Shown here: positions 1 to 11,249 of the stretch, piece by piece
Position numbering within the stretch: position 1 is the stretch's first letter
How the letters are laid out: every line of letters starts with the position of its first letter
NCBI RefSeq assembly: GCF_001625215.2
Contig: NC_030382.2
Location: 49,503,364-49,567,363 of the forward strand
From: Daucus carota subsp. sativus
Lineage: Eukaryota > Streptophyta > Magnoliopsida > Apiales > Apiaceae
DNA length: 64,000 nt
Direction: 5' to 3'
Position numbers and translations under genes: made by a program
Notes under the pieces: model-generated
What the model was told of the DNA's origin: nothing
Database searches by the model: none
The model's input: the letters and a program-made list of their open reading frames with translations, nothing else

Positions 1-66
1 CGGGCTTGCTACCCAAAGCCCGGGGCAATTAGGATTTACAAAGAGACCTTCTATGCTGGGTTTAGA

Positions 67-1683
67 TTGCCTCCCCCGATGTTCGTTTATAGGCTTTTAG
101 CTGAAGCCCGGGTATGCCCAACCCAACTCCAGCCCAATGGCTGGAGGTTCATAAACTGTTTTCTGGTCCAGTGCAAGAAGCATAACTTAGAGCCCAGCGT
201 GGCTGTATTTAGATATCTGTTTAAGTTTGTGAATGCCCCAAACGACGAAGGCTGGGTTAAAATCCAATATCGGACTTTGGGCCGCAGTATCTTCGTTTCT
301 GACTCGGCCCCCGATTCTCTTCCAAATTGGAAGAAACAGTGGTTTTACCTATACATGGAAGGGGCCAATTGGGCCGACTACTTTTACTCGGACTTCAGCC
401 GGGCCGAGGACGGAACGATGCGGTCCCTTAAGTTGGGGGTCGAGGAAGAGGCCGCAATTAGGGTTTTGACGGGGGACAACCTCCACCATTGCTCGTTGCT
501 TATCTCGGAGGCCTCCCTCCAGTTACATGGGCTTAGCGATTTGGGCCCTGAGGGTATGCCCCATCTACTTGCGCTTTTAAGCTTCTGTTTACCTTTATAA
601 ATTGGGTTTCTAACCTTTCGTGTTTCTGATTTGCAGCCCAAGTTGCTTTAGGGAGCATATTCAAGAAGCGCGAAACCGCCGCTTCTCAGGCGGTGGTGAC
701 CGAAGTGCCCCGCGAGAAGAAGTCACGAAAGAGGGGAAAGTCCCCAGTTATCGAGAAGGTTCCTGCCTTCTTGATTCCTCGCGAGGTGGCCGTAGAGGAG
801 GATTCCGGCCCCTATGTCGTGGAGTGGGGCCTTCTGAAGAAGGACACCGTGGTGGGAGATTCTCGGGCCGCCGCGGAGTGGTCCAAGAATGTGGTCACCC
901 CTCGGGATCGGGCCCATGTGGTCGAATCGTCTGAGGACCTCCAGATTGAACTCCTGGGGGCCCAAGCAGTGGCCACGGTAAGCCCAACTTTGTATTCTTT
1001 TTTATTTCGAAGCCTTCCTCTTTCCTTACTTAGAGAATTTTCTGTATGTTTTCACTGTGCAGGTCAACACCTACCTCCAGGCCGCCGTCCACAATTTGAA
1101 GGCGGTTAGGGCTGAGAAGGCGATCGCGGAGCGCGATCGTGATCGTTACCTCGAAGCTTCGACTGCCAATTTTAAGCAGTTCCGGAAAGTGGAGGCGGAG
1201 CTCGTGGCCGAGCAAGAAAAGGTCCGTACCCTGGAGGCGGAGTTGGCCAGGGTGAAAAGGGAGGCGATAGCTGACTACAAGGCGTCGAGGGAGTTCGAAG
1301 ACCTCCTCAACGCCGAGTACGACGCTAATTTCCCCGAGACCTTCAAATCTTGCTGGGAACGGATCGTCGAGGAACTCGGGACTCAAATCGAGGGAGTGAC
1401 CCTGGAACGATTCCCTGTTCCGAAGCTTCCCGGGGAGGAGACTCCTTCTCCGATGGCGGTCGAGGATCTCGGGGATTCGCATCCTGTGGAGTCCCAAACT
1501 TTGGAGATCCCAACCGAGGTTCTCGAGATCCAAGACTCCCATGTGGATGAGATGGATCTTGGAAAAGGCGGGGAGGCCCAAGACGAAGCCCGGGAAGAGG
1601 CCCAGGAGAAGGAAGCCCCGGGAACAGAAGCCCAGGACGAGGACAAGGTCCAGGAAGACGAGTTCGATGACGGCCTTCCTTAG
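67..1683 (+). mobile_element. antisense accessory ORF block with a 'putative gypsy type transposon' domain
   Basis: Open stretches on the plus strand, opposite to gag-pol and downstream of integrase in element order. The first part resembles the plant domain known as Transposase_28 / putative gypsy type transposon (motifs PNGWRFINCF and EPSVAVFRYLF). The last part is Glu/Lys-rich and looks coiled-coil, ending in an acidic tail. Intron-like gaps separate the stretches. Tat-clade elements such as Retand are known to carry antisense extra ORFs in this place. I infer it belongs to the same element, because both its LTR-side boundaries lie outside the window. Confidence 0.65.
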
Positions 1684-2259
1684 ACTAGGTTCTTTTTGGC
1701 CCTGCGCGGCTTATTTTGTAATTAAATTATTCGAATGTTCATGCCCTTCGGGGTCTAACTTTATTAACTTATTTATTTAAGTTGCTTTTGTTTCGTACTT
1801 TACAATTTGTGCCTTTAACATTCCGTACTTAGAATATTTTAGGCCATCTTTCATAAGATCTGCTAAGTCAAACCTCGAAATAGTCCACTTGGGATTTTAA
1901 CTTATATAAATCGGAATTAATTCAAAGTAATTCGTACTTAGAATTTCAAAACTCCGAATCATCTTCAATCATTTTGATGATTGGGATAGCCCATCAGGGT
2001 CTGTTGACTTTTAACCGTCATATTTGGGATTTACTTAGTACTTTTTCTCAGCTTCAAGCTTGTATCCTTTTTCAGGACGTTTTATTTTAAGCACAAATTA
2101 ACTCATAACACTTTAACAAAATCAAGGCTAAAATCCTCGGGACTTTCATTAATACCATAGTAAAAGAGATAAACTAAGCTTGAATTCAACTACATGGCAG
2201 TGGTCGACATGACCTTATTCCTTTGATACCTATTAACTCCTACTTTCATACGATAAGTA

Positions 2260-5200
2260 TTAGATATAATATATCTTCAAGTTGGTTGCGTGCCAACTTC
2301 TGGGAACTTCAACTCCTTCCAGGGTTTGAAGTTTGTATGAGCCATGGCCTGTGACAGCCTTAACTTGGTAAGGGCCTTCCCAATTTGGAGCCATCTTGCC
2401 CTTGGGACCTACCCCAGAAGCCTCAATTTTTCTAAGTACCAGATCTCCTTCCCTGAAGTATCGCTCCTTAACCCGTAGGTTATAGTAATAGGAGGCTCGT
2501 TTCTGGTTTTCCACAATCTTGGCATGAGCTTCGTCACGAATCTCGTCAATCATATCAAGTGCAAGTCTCATACCTTCCTCATTGGCTTCTGGCTCATACT
2601 GCTGGACCCTGGAGGATGTATGAGTGATTTCAAGGGGCACAACTGCCTCAGCTCCATAAGCTAGCTGAAAGGGGGTTGCCCCAGTTGAAACTTTGCAAGT
2701 GGTTCGATACGCCCATAATATAGGGAGTATGTCATCGGCCCATGACCCCTGGGCCTTCTCAACTCTTTTCTTCAGTCCATCGAGGATTATCCTATTGGCC
2801 ACCTCAGCTTGTCCATTAGCTTGAGGATGAGCGACTGAGGTAAAGCGTAACTCAATCGAGTAATCCTCACAATAACTTTTAAACTCAGTGTTATTGAACT
2901 GAGTCCCGTTGTCCGTAACCATGATTCGGGGTATCCCATACCTGCAAATAACATTTTCCCATACAAACTGAGCAACCTGCTTGGTGGTTATCTTGGCTAA
3001 TGGTTTGGCCTCAATCCACTTAGTGAAATAGTCAATAGCTACCAATAGAAACTTCCTTTGCGCGCTAGCTAGCGGAAAAGGTCCAAGGATGTCCATTCCC
3101 CACATAGCAAACGGGATCGGAGTGTTGATGGATGTTAACATCTCGGGTGGTTGTCGTACTATAGGTGCGAACCTTTGGCAGCGGTCACACTTCTTCACGT
3201 AATCCTGAGCATGTTTCAGCATGTCAGGCCAATAAAATCCAAGACGAGTGACTTTATGAGCCAAAGCCCTTCCTCCAAGGTGTTGGCCACACACACCTTC
3301 ATGTACCTCCCTCAGGGCTTCTTGAGCCTCATCAGGCCTCAGACATCTTAAGTAAGGGATCACAAACGATTTCCTATACAAGATTCCCTCAATGAGTACA
3401 TATTTAAGGGCCCTTACCTGTAACTTTCGTGCTTCATCAGCATTAGGTGGCAGATGTCCGCTTCGTAAGTACAACTTAATTTCATCCATCCAAGTGGCCC
3501 CTGTGTCAATGGGGGCAACTAACTTTGCTTCGATACTCGGGGTTCTCAAAACCTGATAGTAAACGCTTCCTGAGCATACCTCATCGTCGGAAGATGCAAA
3601 TTGTGACAGGGCATCAGCCTTGGTGTTCTCCTCCCTTGGCACATACTCTACCAAGCATTCTTCGAATAGTGCCATCTGGGTCTTTACAATCCTTAGATAT
3701 CTTAGCATAGTCTCCTCACGGGCTTCAAACTCACCATTCACTTGGAAGACTACGAGCTTTGAGTCACCACAGACTTTTAAATTCTTTACCCTCAAGGTTC
3801 TGGCTAGGCCAAGCCCAGCTATCAATGCCTCATACTCTGCCTCATTATTGGTGGTTGGAAAGTCTAGCTTAATAGCATATTCCACAGTAAAGCCATCAGG
3901 GCTTTGGAGCACAAGTCCTGCACCACTACCTTTTGTTTTTGAAGCTCCGTCAAAAAATAGTAGCCAATATTCTTTAGGTTTTTCTTCCTTAGTAGGTTCT
4001 TCTACCTTGTCTCCTTGCCCCCCGACTTCCTGGTTGCTAATGGTGCATTCAACTAGGAAGTCAGCTAAGGCCTGAGCTTTAATCGCCGTTCGAGGTTTGT
4101 ATCGGATATCAAATTCTCCAAGCTCAATGGCCCACTTGATCAATCTTCCACTAGCCTTAGGGCTATGTATGACATTTCGGAGAGGTTGGTCTGTCAGGAC
4201 TTCTATCTTATGAGACTGAAAGTAAGGTCTCAACTTCCTCGAGGCCGTAATCATGGCCAAAGCAAACTTTTCGATCACTGAGTAATTGAGCTCCGCTCCA
4301 TGCAGAACCTTGCTCACATAATATACTGGTTTCTGGACTTTGGATTCCTCCCGAACCAAGACAGCACTTAGCGCTTGTTCCGAGACAGCTAAGTATACAT
4401 ATAGGGTTTCGCCCTCCACGGGTTTCGATAAGAGTGGTGGTTCTGCCATATATTTCTTTAGATGTTCGAAGGCCACTTGGCTCTCATCCGTCCACTCAAA
4501 GTTCTTAACTTTCTTTAATGCTTTGAAGAAAGGTAAGCATTTGTCTCCTGACTTGGATACAAACCTTCCCAAAGCTGCAATTCTTCCTGTCAGTTTCTGA
4601 ACATCCCTTACACTCTTTGGGGGTTCCATATCTAGGATAGCTTTTATCTTGTCGGGGTTGGCTTCAATACCACGCTTTGAGACCATTAAACCCAGGAACT
4701 TCCCAGAACCGACCCCAAAGGCACACTTAGCTGGGTTTAACATCATCTTATGCGTCCTCAGGACTTCAAAGGCCTCTCTAAGGTGTTCAAGGTGATCCGC
4801 TTTGTTCAAGCTTTTCACCAACATATCGTCTACGTATACCTCCATGGTCTTTCCAATCAGATGTTTAAACATCTTGTTTGCAAGGCGTTGATACGTTGCT
4901 CCCGCATTCTTAAGTCCAAAGGCCATAACCAAATAACAAAATACACCAAAGTCAGTGATAAACGATACCTTGGGTACATCGTCCTTGTCCATCCGGATCT
5001 GATTATATCCGCTGAAGCCATCCATGAAGCTCAGCATTTCATGTCCAGCGGTGGCATCTATTAACGTGTCTATCCTTGGAAGAGGGAAACAATCCTTGGG
5101 ACAAGCATCATTCAGATCAGTGAAGTCTACACACATCCTCCACTTTCCATTGGCCTTCTTGACCATAACTGGGTTCGCCAACCATTCTGGAAATTGTATC

Positions 5201-7698
5201 TCTTCGATAAAACCTGCTTCCAACAACTTATCGACCTCCTGTTTAATGGCTTCCTGCCTTTCGGGGGCGAAATTTCTCTTCTTTTGCTTAATCGGTTTCC
5301 TATCAGGGTTCACATTCAACTTATGAGTCATGAATAAAGGATCAATACCTGGCATGTCAGCCGCTGTCCAAGCGAAAACATCACGGTTGTTCCTCAAGAA
5401 CCTCACAAGCTCTTGTTTCAAATCTTCCTGGAGTAATGCTCCAACATAGGTGACCTTTTCAGGCTCTTCTGTATACAATTGGATAGGAACCAAATCTTCG
5501 GCAGGCTTGCCTCTCCTTTCTTCCTCTTCTCGGACATCAAGGTCCTCTATGGGTAATACTTGCCCCCCGGCTCCTCCAGATCTTAATGCCCCAATATAAC
5601 AACTTCGGGCCATTTTCTGATCTCCTAATTCTTCCCCAATTCCGTTCCTAGTCGGGAATTTGATCTTCATGTGGTAAGTAGATGGGATTGCTTTAAAAGC
5701 ATGTATTCCAGTCCTCCCAAGGATGGCATTATAGGTTGATGAGGCCTTAACGACCAAGAAATTTACCATGCACGTGGCTTGTCTGGGTTCGGTACCCATA
5801 GTTACCGGAAGTTGGATCATGCCTTCAATTTTAGTTTCCACATTGTTGAAGCCATATATAGGCATGTCTGAGGGTGTTAACTGAGTATCAGAATACCCCA
5901 TCTTTTCATAAGCATCATAGAACAAGATATCCACCGAAGCTCCATTATCAACAAGAACTCTTTTTACGGATGAGTTTCCAATCACAGGGGTAATTACCAA
6001 AGGATCGTCATGAGGAAATTTCACCTTTTCAAGGTCGACATTGTCGAATGCTAGAGCATAATCGATTTTTGCCCGCTTCGGAGGTTCTCCAACTATATTC
6101 ATCACTTCCCTTGCATAAGCCTTTCTTGAATTGCTTGAAGTGCCTGCAGCCGTAGGTCCTCCGGAGATTACATTAATAACAGGCCCTCGAGGCTGAGTTC
6201 TTTTGTCATCGTTGTCTCTTCCACGGTTATCACTATCTCGATGATTCTTGTCTCCATCCTTGGTAAATTTGGATAACTTGCCTCTTCGGATCAAGAACTC
6301 AATCTCATCCTTCAACTGCCGGCAATCATCGGTCTTATGTCCTGTGTCTTTGTGGAATCGACAATACAAATCCTTGTTACGTTTCTCCGGATCGGTCCTT
6401 ATAGGCTTCGGCCATCTAACACTTTCGTCCTTCTCAATTTCCAACAGGATTTGACTCCTCGGGGCGTTAAGCCTGGCATACTCAGTAAACCTCGGCCCCA
6501 TCTTCTTTTTAGCAGGCGATTTTTCCTCCTCTTCCTTCCGGGAGTACTTATTCTCAGCATTATACTCTGTGTCATTCCCACGCTTCTTGAAGTTGGTACT
6601 CGGTCCCTGATTGTTCTGGGATTTTCTCAAACTTTCCTCCGCCTTTATATACTTTCCGGCTCTCTCTTGTAAATCATTCATATTGTCTGGAGCCCTCTTG
6701 GCTAGAGATCGGCGAAAATTGTCATCAGTGGTGCCTTGTTGGAGTGCAATCATGGCTACCTTCTGATCAAGGTCTGGGACCTTCAAGGCTTCTTTAGTAA
6801 AACGATTCATATACTCCCTAAGTGATTCGTTCTTACCTTGATGCAAATTCATTAGAGAGGCAGAGCTCTTAGCATGTGTTTTGCTTCCAACAAATTGCCC
6901 TATGAAAGCCCTGCTCAAGTCAGCAAAACAAGAGATAGAATTAGGAGGTAGGCGACTATACCAATGTTGGGCCATCCCACTCAAGGTTTGGGGGAAAGCG
7001 CGGCACTTGATTGCTTCAGTGACGGGCTGGAGTAACAGAGCGTTCATGAAGGTCCGAACATGATTAGCGGGATCACCCGTACCATCATAAGCTTTAATGG
7101 TTGGGAGCTTGAATTTTCGGGAAATCCTTGCACCCATGATTTCTTGCGTAAAAGGGGGAACCGGGTTATCAGGATCGCCTGCTGGTAACAAGTGAATTTG
7201 ATTCATCACGGTTTGACGAGGGTTTTCCTCCCTAGGTTCTGGGGGTTGCATCCTTGCCTGGTCTCTTTTTAACCGTGCGATTTCCTCTTCATAGGCCCGG
7301 ATCCTTTCCTCATAAGTTATTGGCCCCCGGGGCTCATTAGCTTCTTGCCTATGGCGGCGTCGACGGTGTCGATCAGCATCTCTCCTCCTTCGAGGGGGTG
7401 TATCATGCTCCTGCTCCGATTCGGAAGAGTCGTAGTCAGTTACATGCACATAGTCATCTCTTGTGCCTCCACGGGTGGTTGTAGTGACCGTTGAATAATG
7501 TGTGCCGGCGTCGGTGACGGTTGCAATTACTCGGGTCAGAGGGGGCAACGAGCCAAAAGTCAGGGGAGTAGTAGTTTGAGCAATGGTCGTACCGAGCGGG
7601 AGGGTGGTAGTTACAGGGGTTGATTCAGTCGAGACCCCGGTGGTGGTTCGACTGCGTGGAACATGGATTTCAGAACGTGGTCCGGTTGGGTTCGTCAT
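2260..7698 (-). mobile_element. gag-pol polyprotein region of the gypsy element
   Basis: One frame of 1812 residues. Gag homology lies in roughly the first third, with a Cys/His-rich knuckle-like stretch near residue 450. The aspartic protease signature DNGAS is near 580. The reverse transcriptase has FMDGFSGYNQ near 895 and YVDD near 956. A first RNase H follows near 1100, then a second RNase H-like domain (LFFDGASKTKGSGAG near 1250, NNEAEYEAL after it). Integrase follows with a His/Cys zinc region near 1470-1520 and a DDE core from about 1536 (GMDILGPFP, then VTDNGTQF). The two RNase H domains are typical of Tat/Ogre relatives. No chromodomain is visible at the C-terminus. Treated as a fossil copy. 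Confidence 0.92.
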
Positions 7699-7710
7699 GG
7701 TTGTTGTTGT

Positions 7711-7729
7711 CTTCCCACAGACGGCGCCA
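7711..7729 (-). other. primer-binding-like site
   Basis: Two bases inside the LTR edge the minus strand reads TGGCGCC followed by GTCTGTGGGAAG. TGGCGCC is a common start of plant gypsy primer-binding sites and complements a tRNA 3' end. I cannot name the tRNA with confidence. Confidence 0.6.
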
Positions 7730-7731
7730 AA

Positions 7732-8202
7732 TGTTATAGAACTAAAAACGGGGGTGAGCGATTCGTGCTTTGGACTGGTCTCGATGCGAGATGCCTACGT
7801 ATCTTCTGTGTGTAGAAGAATCAAGTCCAAAACGTAGTTCTAGTTATGAGGGGTAGAGCCCTTTATATAGGCGCTTCGAAGTCAGAAGTGGGACGGAAGT
7901 ACGATTCCGTGTATCAGACTTCTCATCGAAGTATGCCTCGAAGCAAGAGATAAGATGGAACTCCTATCCTCTCGTTGCTGATATTTATCTGAACTCCGAG
8001 ACGTTTATCTGTTAGAGTCAGGTGTATTATAGAACTTGTATTCGTAGCCGGACCTCTAACTGGGCCTCCATTAATCAATTACGAAATTAATTAATATTTA
8101 AGAGTCTCAGGCCCCATTTAACTGGGCTTTAGTGTTCTCGGGCTTCTAATATCTAATAATAATTAAATATTATTTCTGACCCATATCAACTGTCATTCAA
8201 CA
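7732..8202 (-). repeat. 5' LTR of the gypsy element
   Basis: On the plus strand the block begins TGTT at 7732 and can be closed with AACA at 8202, a 4-bp inverted end. Other CA ends (8187, 8199) are possible, so the right edge is uncertain by about 15 bp. A TATA-like box reads CTATATAAAG on the minus strand at 7861-7870, placing the promoter to transcribe leftwards into gag. Homology to the LRR relic at 11250 resumes just outside, which supports the edge. Confidence 0.75.
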
Positions 8203-8445
8203 TTGGCTGATCTTCATCGGCTTCCTCATCATTAGGACATTTTTTGCTTACTGGAGGGCCACAAAGTCATATGTTCCCTAAATATGCCGAAGAGTTGAAT
8301 CCTAGGAGCTGAGTTCCTGATGAAATTCTCTCCAAAAAGTTGTTTGAGAGATCTAGATAATTAAGAAAATGTAATCCAGACATACTTTGAGGAATTTTGC
8401 CTGAAAATTTGTTTCTCGACAAATCAAGGCTTTTACAAAGGCAAG
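8203..8445 (-). pseudogene. 3'-end fragment of an LRR receptor-like protein gene
   Basis: The minus strand reads the end of an EIX/Cf-type receptor-like protein: YLDLSNN, then SSGTQLLGFNSSAY, LCGPP and an acidic EEADEDQP tail. A TGA stands just before LCGPP, where the family has Gly. The same segment recurs at 11250-11490. Only the C-terminal cap of the ectodomain is present, and the copy ends where sequence unlike the gene begins near 8446. The gypsy LTR adjoins its 3' side. Confidence 0.8.
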
Positions 8446-8519
8446 GAGGATGAAATTAACTCTTGTTTAATATCATGAAGAAAAAAAAAGTAACAAATAA
8501 AATCAAGAAAACCAAAAGA

Positions 8520-8822
8520 ATCAGGGGTTCCACTACCCCTTACCCATGCTCCCTCGTAGCATTATAATTTTCATTACTGAATATAAACACTTTCTGAACT
8601 ATGGAATTTTTCAATGCGGGACAAACTATAATCATTTTAATTAAGGGTTTTGAACTTTTAATATCAAACAAAAACAGACTACTTTAAGCTCTTATGATAT
8701 CATCGCTAATCCAATCCAAAGCCTCTATGTAAAATTGGTTGGAGATTAATCTGTATATATATACTAACTAATTATTAAGCATGAGAACACTTACATATAT
8801 CGGAGAGATTGGCGGATAAAAT
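8520..8822. repeat. third, diverged copy of a local AT-rich repeat
   Basis: This stretch (CCCCTTACCCATGCTCCCTC onward, then the 'GGGACAA...TAAGGGTTTT' block, to GAGAGATTGG) parallels 9050-9318 and 16050-16320. The left duplicon therefore has two copies of the segment in a row and the right duplicon one. No coding potential is visible. Confidence 0.6.
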
Positions 8823-8868
8823 TATCTCAACAAATAAGAAAAAAATTGAAAAAAGACAAAAAAAAATG

Positions 8869-9085
8869 AGGGAGTGCCGAACCTGCCTGACAGGATTTAA
8901 GGCACAAGAGCCAACCTTACAGCCAGTCCGAAAGGGATGATTAGGTCAACCAGCAGCGGAGGGCACATGAACGGTTGCACCGAGTGAATCGCCTGGTTTA
9001 TAATTCAACCCCATTTAACCGGAGCAAGGTTAGGGTCACCCGGGCCATCATGTGTTCCTCTGCCCCTTACCCACACTCCCTCAGA
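8869..9085. repeat. GC-richer core repeat, left copy
   Basis: About 215 bp that stands out from its AT-rich surroundings and is highly similar to 15856-16077. It includes GGAGCAAGGTTAGGGTCACC and CCCTTACCCACACTCCCTCA. Neither strand gives a convincing protein and I find no clear tRNA-type promoter boxes. Family unknown. Confidence 0.7.
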
Positions 9086-10043
9086 ATACTATGATTATCA
9101 TCGCTCAATATAAACACTTTTTTAATTATTCATCTTCTCAATAAGGGACAACCTATTTAATCCATATAATTAACGGTTTTAAACTTTTAACATCAAATGA
9201 AAAAACAGACTATTTTAGACTCATATCATCACTAATCCAATACAACACCAATTACTCTATGTATTTGTTTAACATCACAACACATACATACCTGATGTCG
9301 GAGAGATTGAGGAATAAAATTGGCTGCTGCTGTAATAGAAGTTGCTGATATGATTCCGGCAGTGTATTCCGCGGGAACAATTATCAGAGGATCGCGACTA
9401 TGAATGGCAAGCATTTTTACATCATCTGTATCAGTAGCAGAATAGGATAGGTGTGTAGATGCGAAAAGATAAATACTTAAATAATTTTAATGACATATTC
9501 ATTACTTTATAGTTTATAGTTTTTTATACCTCATCGAACACTGCACCCGGTCACATTTATATATTTTGTTTAACTCCTTTATAGTTTTAATTATTTTCGA
9601 ACCTTCTTAAACATATACTATAGATCGTATGTAAAAGTAATATATTTTATAAAATGTATAGTATCATGTAACTTTAGAATCTAAACTTTAACTTAATGTA
9701 AGAAATTTTTAATTTTTTATCACATTTATATATAATGTACTCCTATTACTGGATAAACATAATTTAAAATGAGGTGGGAGGAATATATACACTTATATAT
9801 AATATTAATAAAAAAATATTTTATGAAAGTTATATTTAAATACAATACATATTTATAATTTTTAAAAGTACTTAATAAAATAATTTTTTTATTATTAACA
9901 AATTATTTACTTATATAATAAAAAATGTATTTGAAAAAGCGTCATTAGACTGTCAACGCCTTACAAAATTTACACAATTTTCTTACGATGTCTTTTAAAA
10001 CAATTTTTTGTTTGAAACTCTAAAATATAAATTTATTTTGAAT
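9086..10043. repeat. left arm of the tandem segmental duplication
   Basis: Collinear with 16078-17068. It includes a short exon-like stretch at 9290-9415 and a long AT-rich tail that stops matching at about 10043. From 10044 to 10595 I see only AT-rich DNA with no supported feature. Confidence 0.7.
9290..9420 (-). pseudogene. exon-like relic of an unrecognised gene
   Basis: The minus strand opens after an acceptor-like TACAG near 9425 and reads ..MLAIHSRDPLIIVPAEYT.. with Ala/Ile-rich residues to about 9295. There it meets a donor-like sequence (TCAG then GTATGT). The right copy (16285-16420) is recognisable but disrupted, so the segment is probably decayed. I do not recognise the family, and a chance open frame is possible. 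Confidence 0.3.
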
Positions 10044-10595
10044 TTTAAAACACAAAATTTGATCGGGGATACCTGTTAGGAGCACACACTTCCGAGATAT
10101 ATCCTGTTTAAATTTTTTGTGTAAAATTAAAATAATAATTTATCAAGGTGTATGTTCGTAAAATTTTATATTATAACTGACTTATTATTTATTAAAAATA
10201 TAAAAATAAAAATAAATTTGATTTTTATTTAAGTGTTAGAATAGATTATGTTTGAAAAAAATTATAATAAGAATAAGTTTTAAAAAAATTACATCTTAAT
10301 AACCTTAAAATTTAAGTAAGGTTTATTTTTTACTTTAGCAAGAAATAAATTAAGTACTTATCAAAAAAAATTTATTTTAATGTTTTAAAATGTATATTTT
10401 CATAAATTTTATGATATAATTGTTATAAGAGATGTTTTATATTCATTATATGGTGAAAAAATTAGAACTTATTTCTGGAAAAAAATAAAATATTATATAA
10501 TTTTGTCCAAAAATAATCTCTTATTTTTAGAAAATAAGTTTAGCCAAACCATTACTTCATACCATTTTAAAATTAAAAACGACTCTACCAACTTA

Positions 10596-10959
10596 GAGCA
10601 TCTCCGATGGTGCTCTTAAATCACTCTTTAAAAATATAATATAAAATGTGCTCTCACTAAGTTAAGACACTGAAAGATTACAACCCCAACTCTTTATACC
10701 TACTCTTTATTCAATAAATGAGAGAGAAAAGTAAAAAGAGAGAGAAAGGTTTGATGTGAAATGGGAGAAATTTTAATATAATATTCATAAATAAGAGAGA
10801 GAAAGATTTGACGTGAAGCGGGAGAAATTTTAATATAATATTCATATATAAGAAATTAGGAGCTACTAGATGCTTTTTTTAAAAAAAAGAGAAGAATCTT
10901 AAATTTTTAAAGAGATTTTAGGAGTATATTTTGATTTGCTCTTTAAATTGGAGATGCTC
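10596..10959. mobile_element. MITE with GAGCATCTCC inverted ends
   Basis: Starts GAGCATCTCC (10596-10605) and ends GGAGATGCTC (10950-10959), perfect 10-bp inverted repeats around about 340 bp of AT-rich, non-coding DNA. The same end family occurs at 38815-39208 and as a single end at 36385. No clear target duplication. 10960-11249 holds nothing I can support. Confidence 0.75.
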
Positions 10960-11249
10960 ATCCTAGTTCCCAGTGTACTTCTTTCATAACCGGGCGGCCG
11001 AAGACTTCATACAGTTACTTCAAACTAAGGTGATACTCTTTGGTTCAAATATTGGCAACTCGATAACGAATTTAAGTGAAGAACTAATTAGGATAATCAA
11101 GATAAATATTCAAAACTTCTATGAAATAAAATTTCAAGTTTGGAAAACAATCATTTTACATATTTTTGAGAAATAATTCAGTTAATCAATAAAATTATAA
11201 GATATACAAGGAGAATCAGCTAGATAGCTGCCCCATCTCCAGGACATCA

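Larger units (their letters stand above)
1..8202 (-). mobile_element. Tat-like Ty3/gypsy LTR retrotransposon, partial (3' end beyond window)
   Basis: Seen: a minus-strand element with its 5' LTR at the right (7732-8202), a primer-binding-like site beside it, one long gag-pol frame (2260-7698), a spacer of about 570 bp (1684-2259) and an opposite-strand ORF block (67-1683). The far LTR lies left of the window. The order gag, protease, reverse transcriptase, RNase H, second RNase H-like domain, integrase, with no recognisable chromodomain, fits the Tat (non-chromovirus) branch. The visible part looks whole. Age cannot be estimated from one LTR, but the long open frame suggests it is not very old. 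It abuts a receptor-like protein relic at about 8203, so it probably inserted there. Confidence 0.9.
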
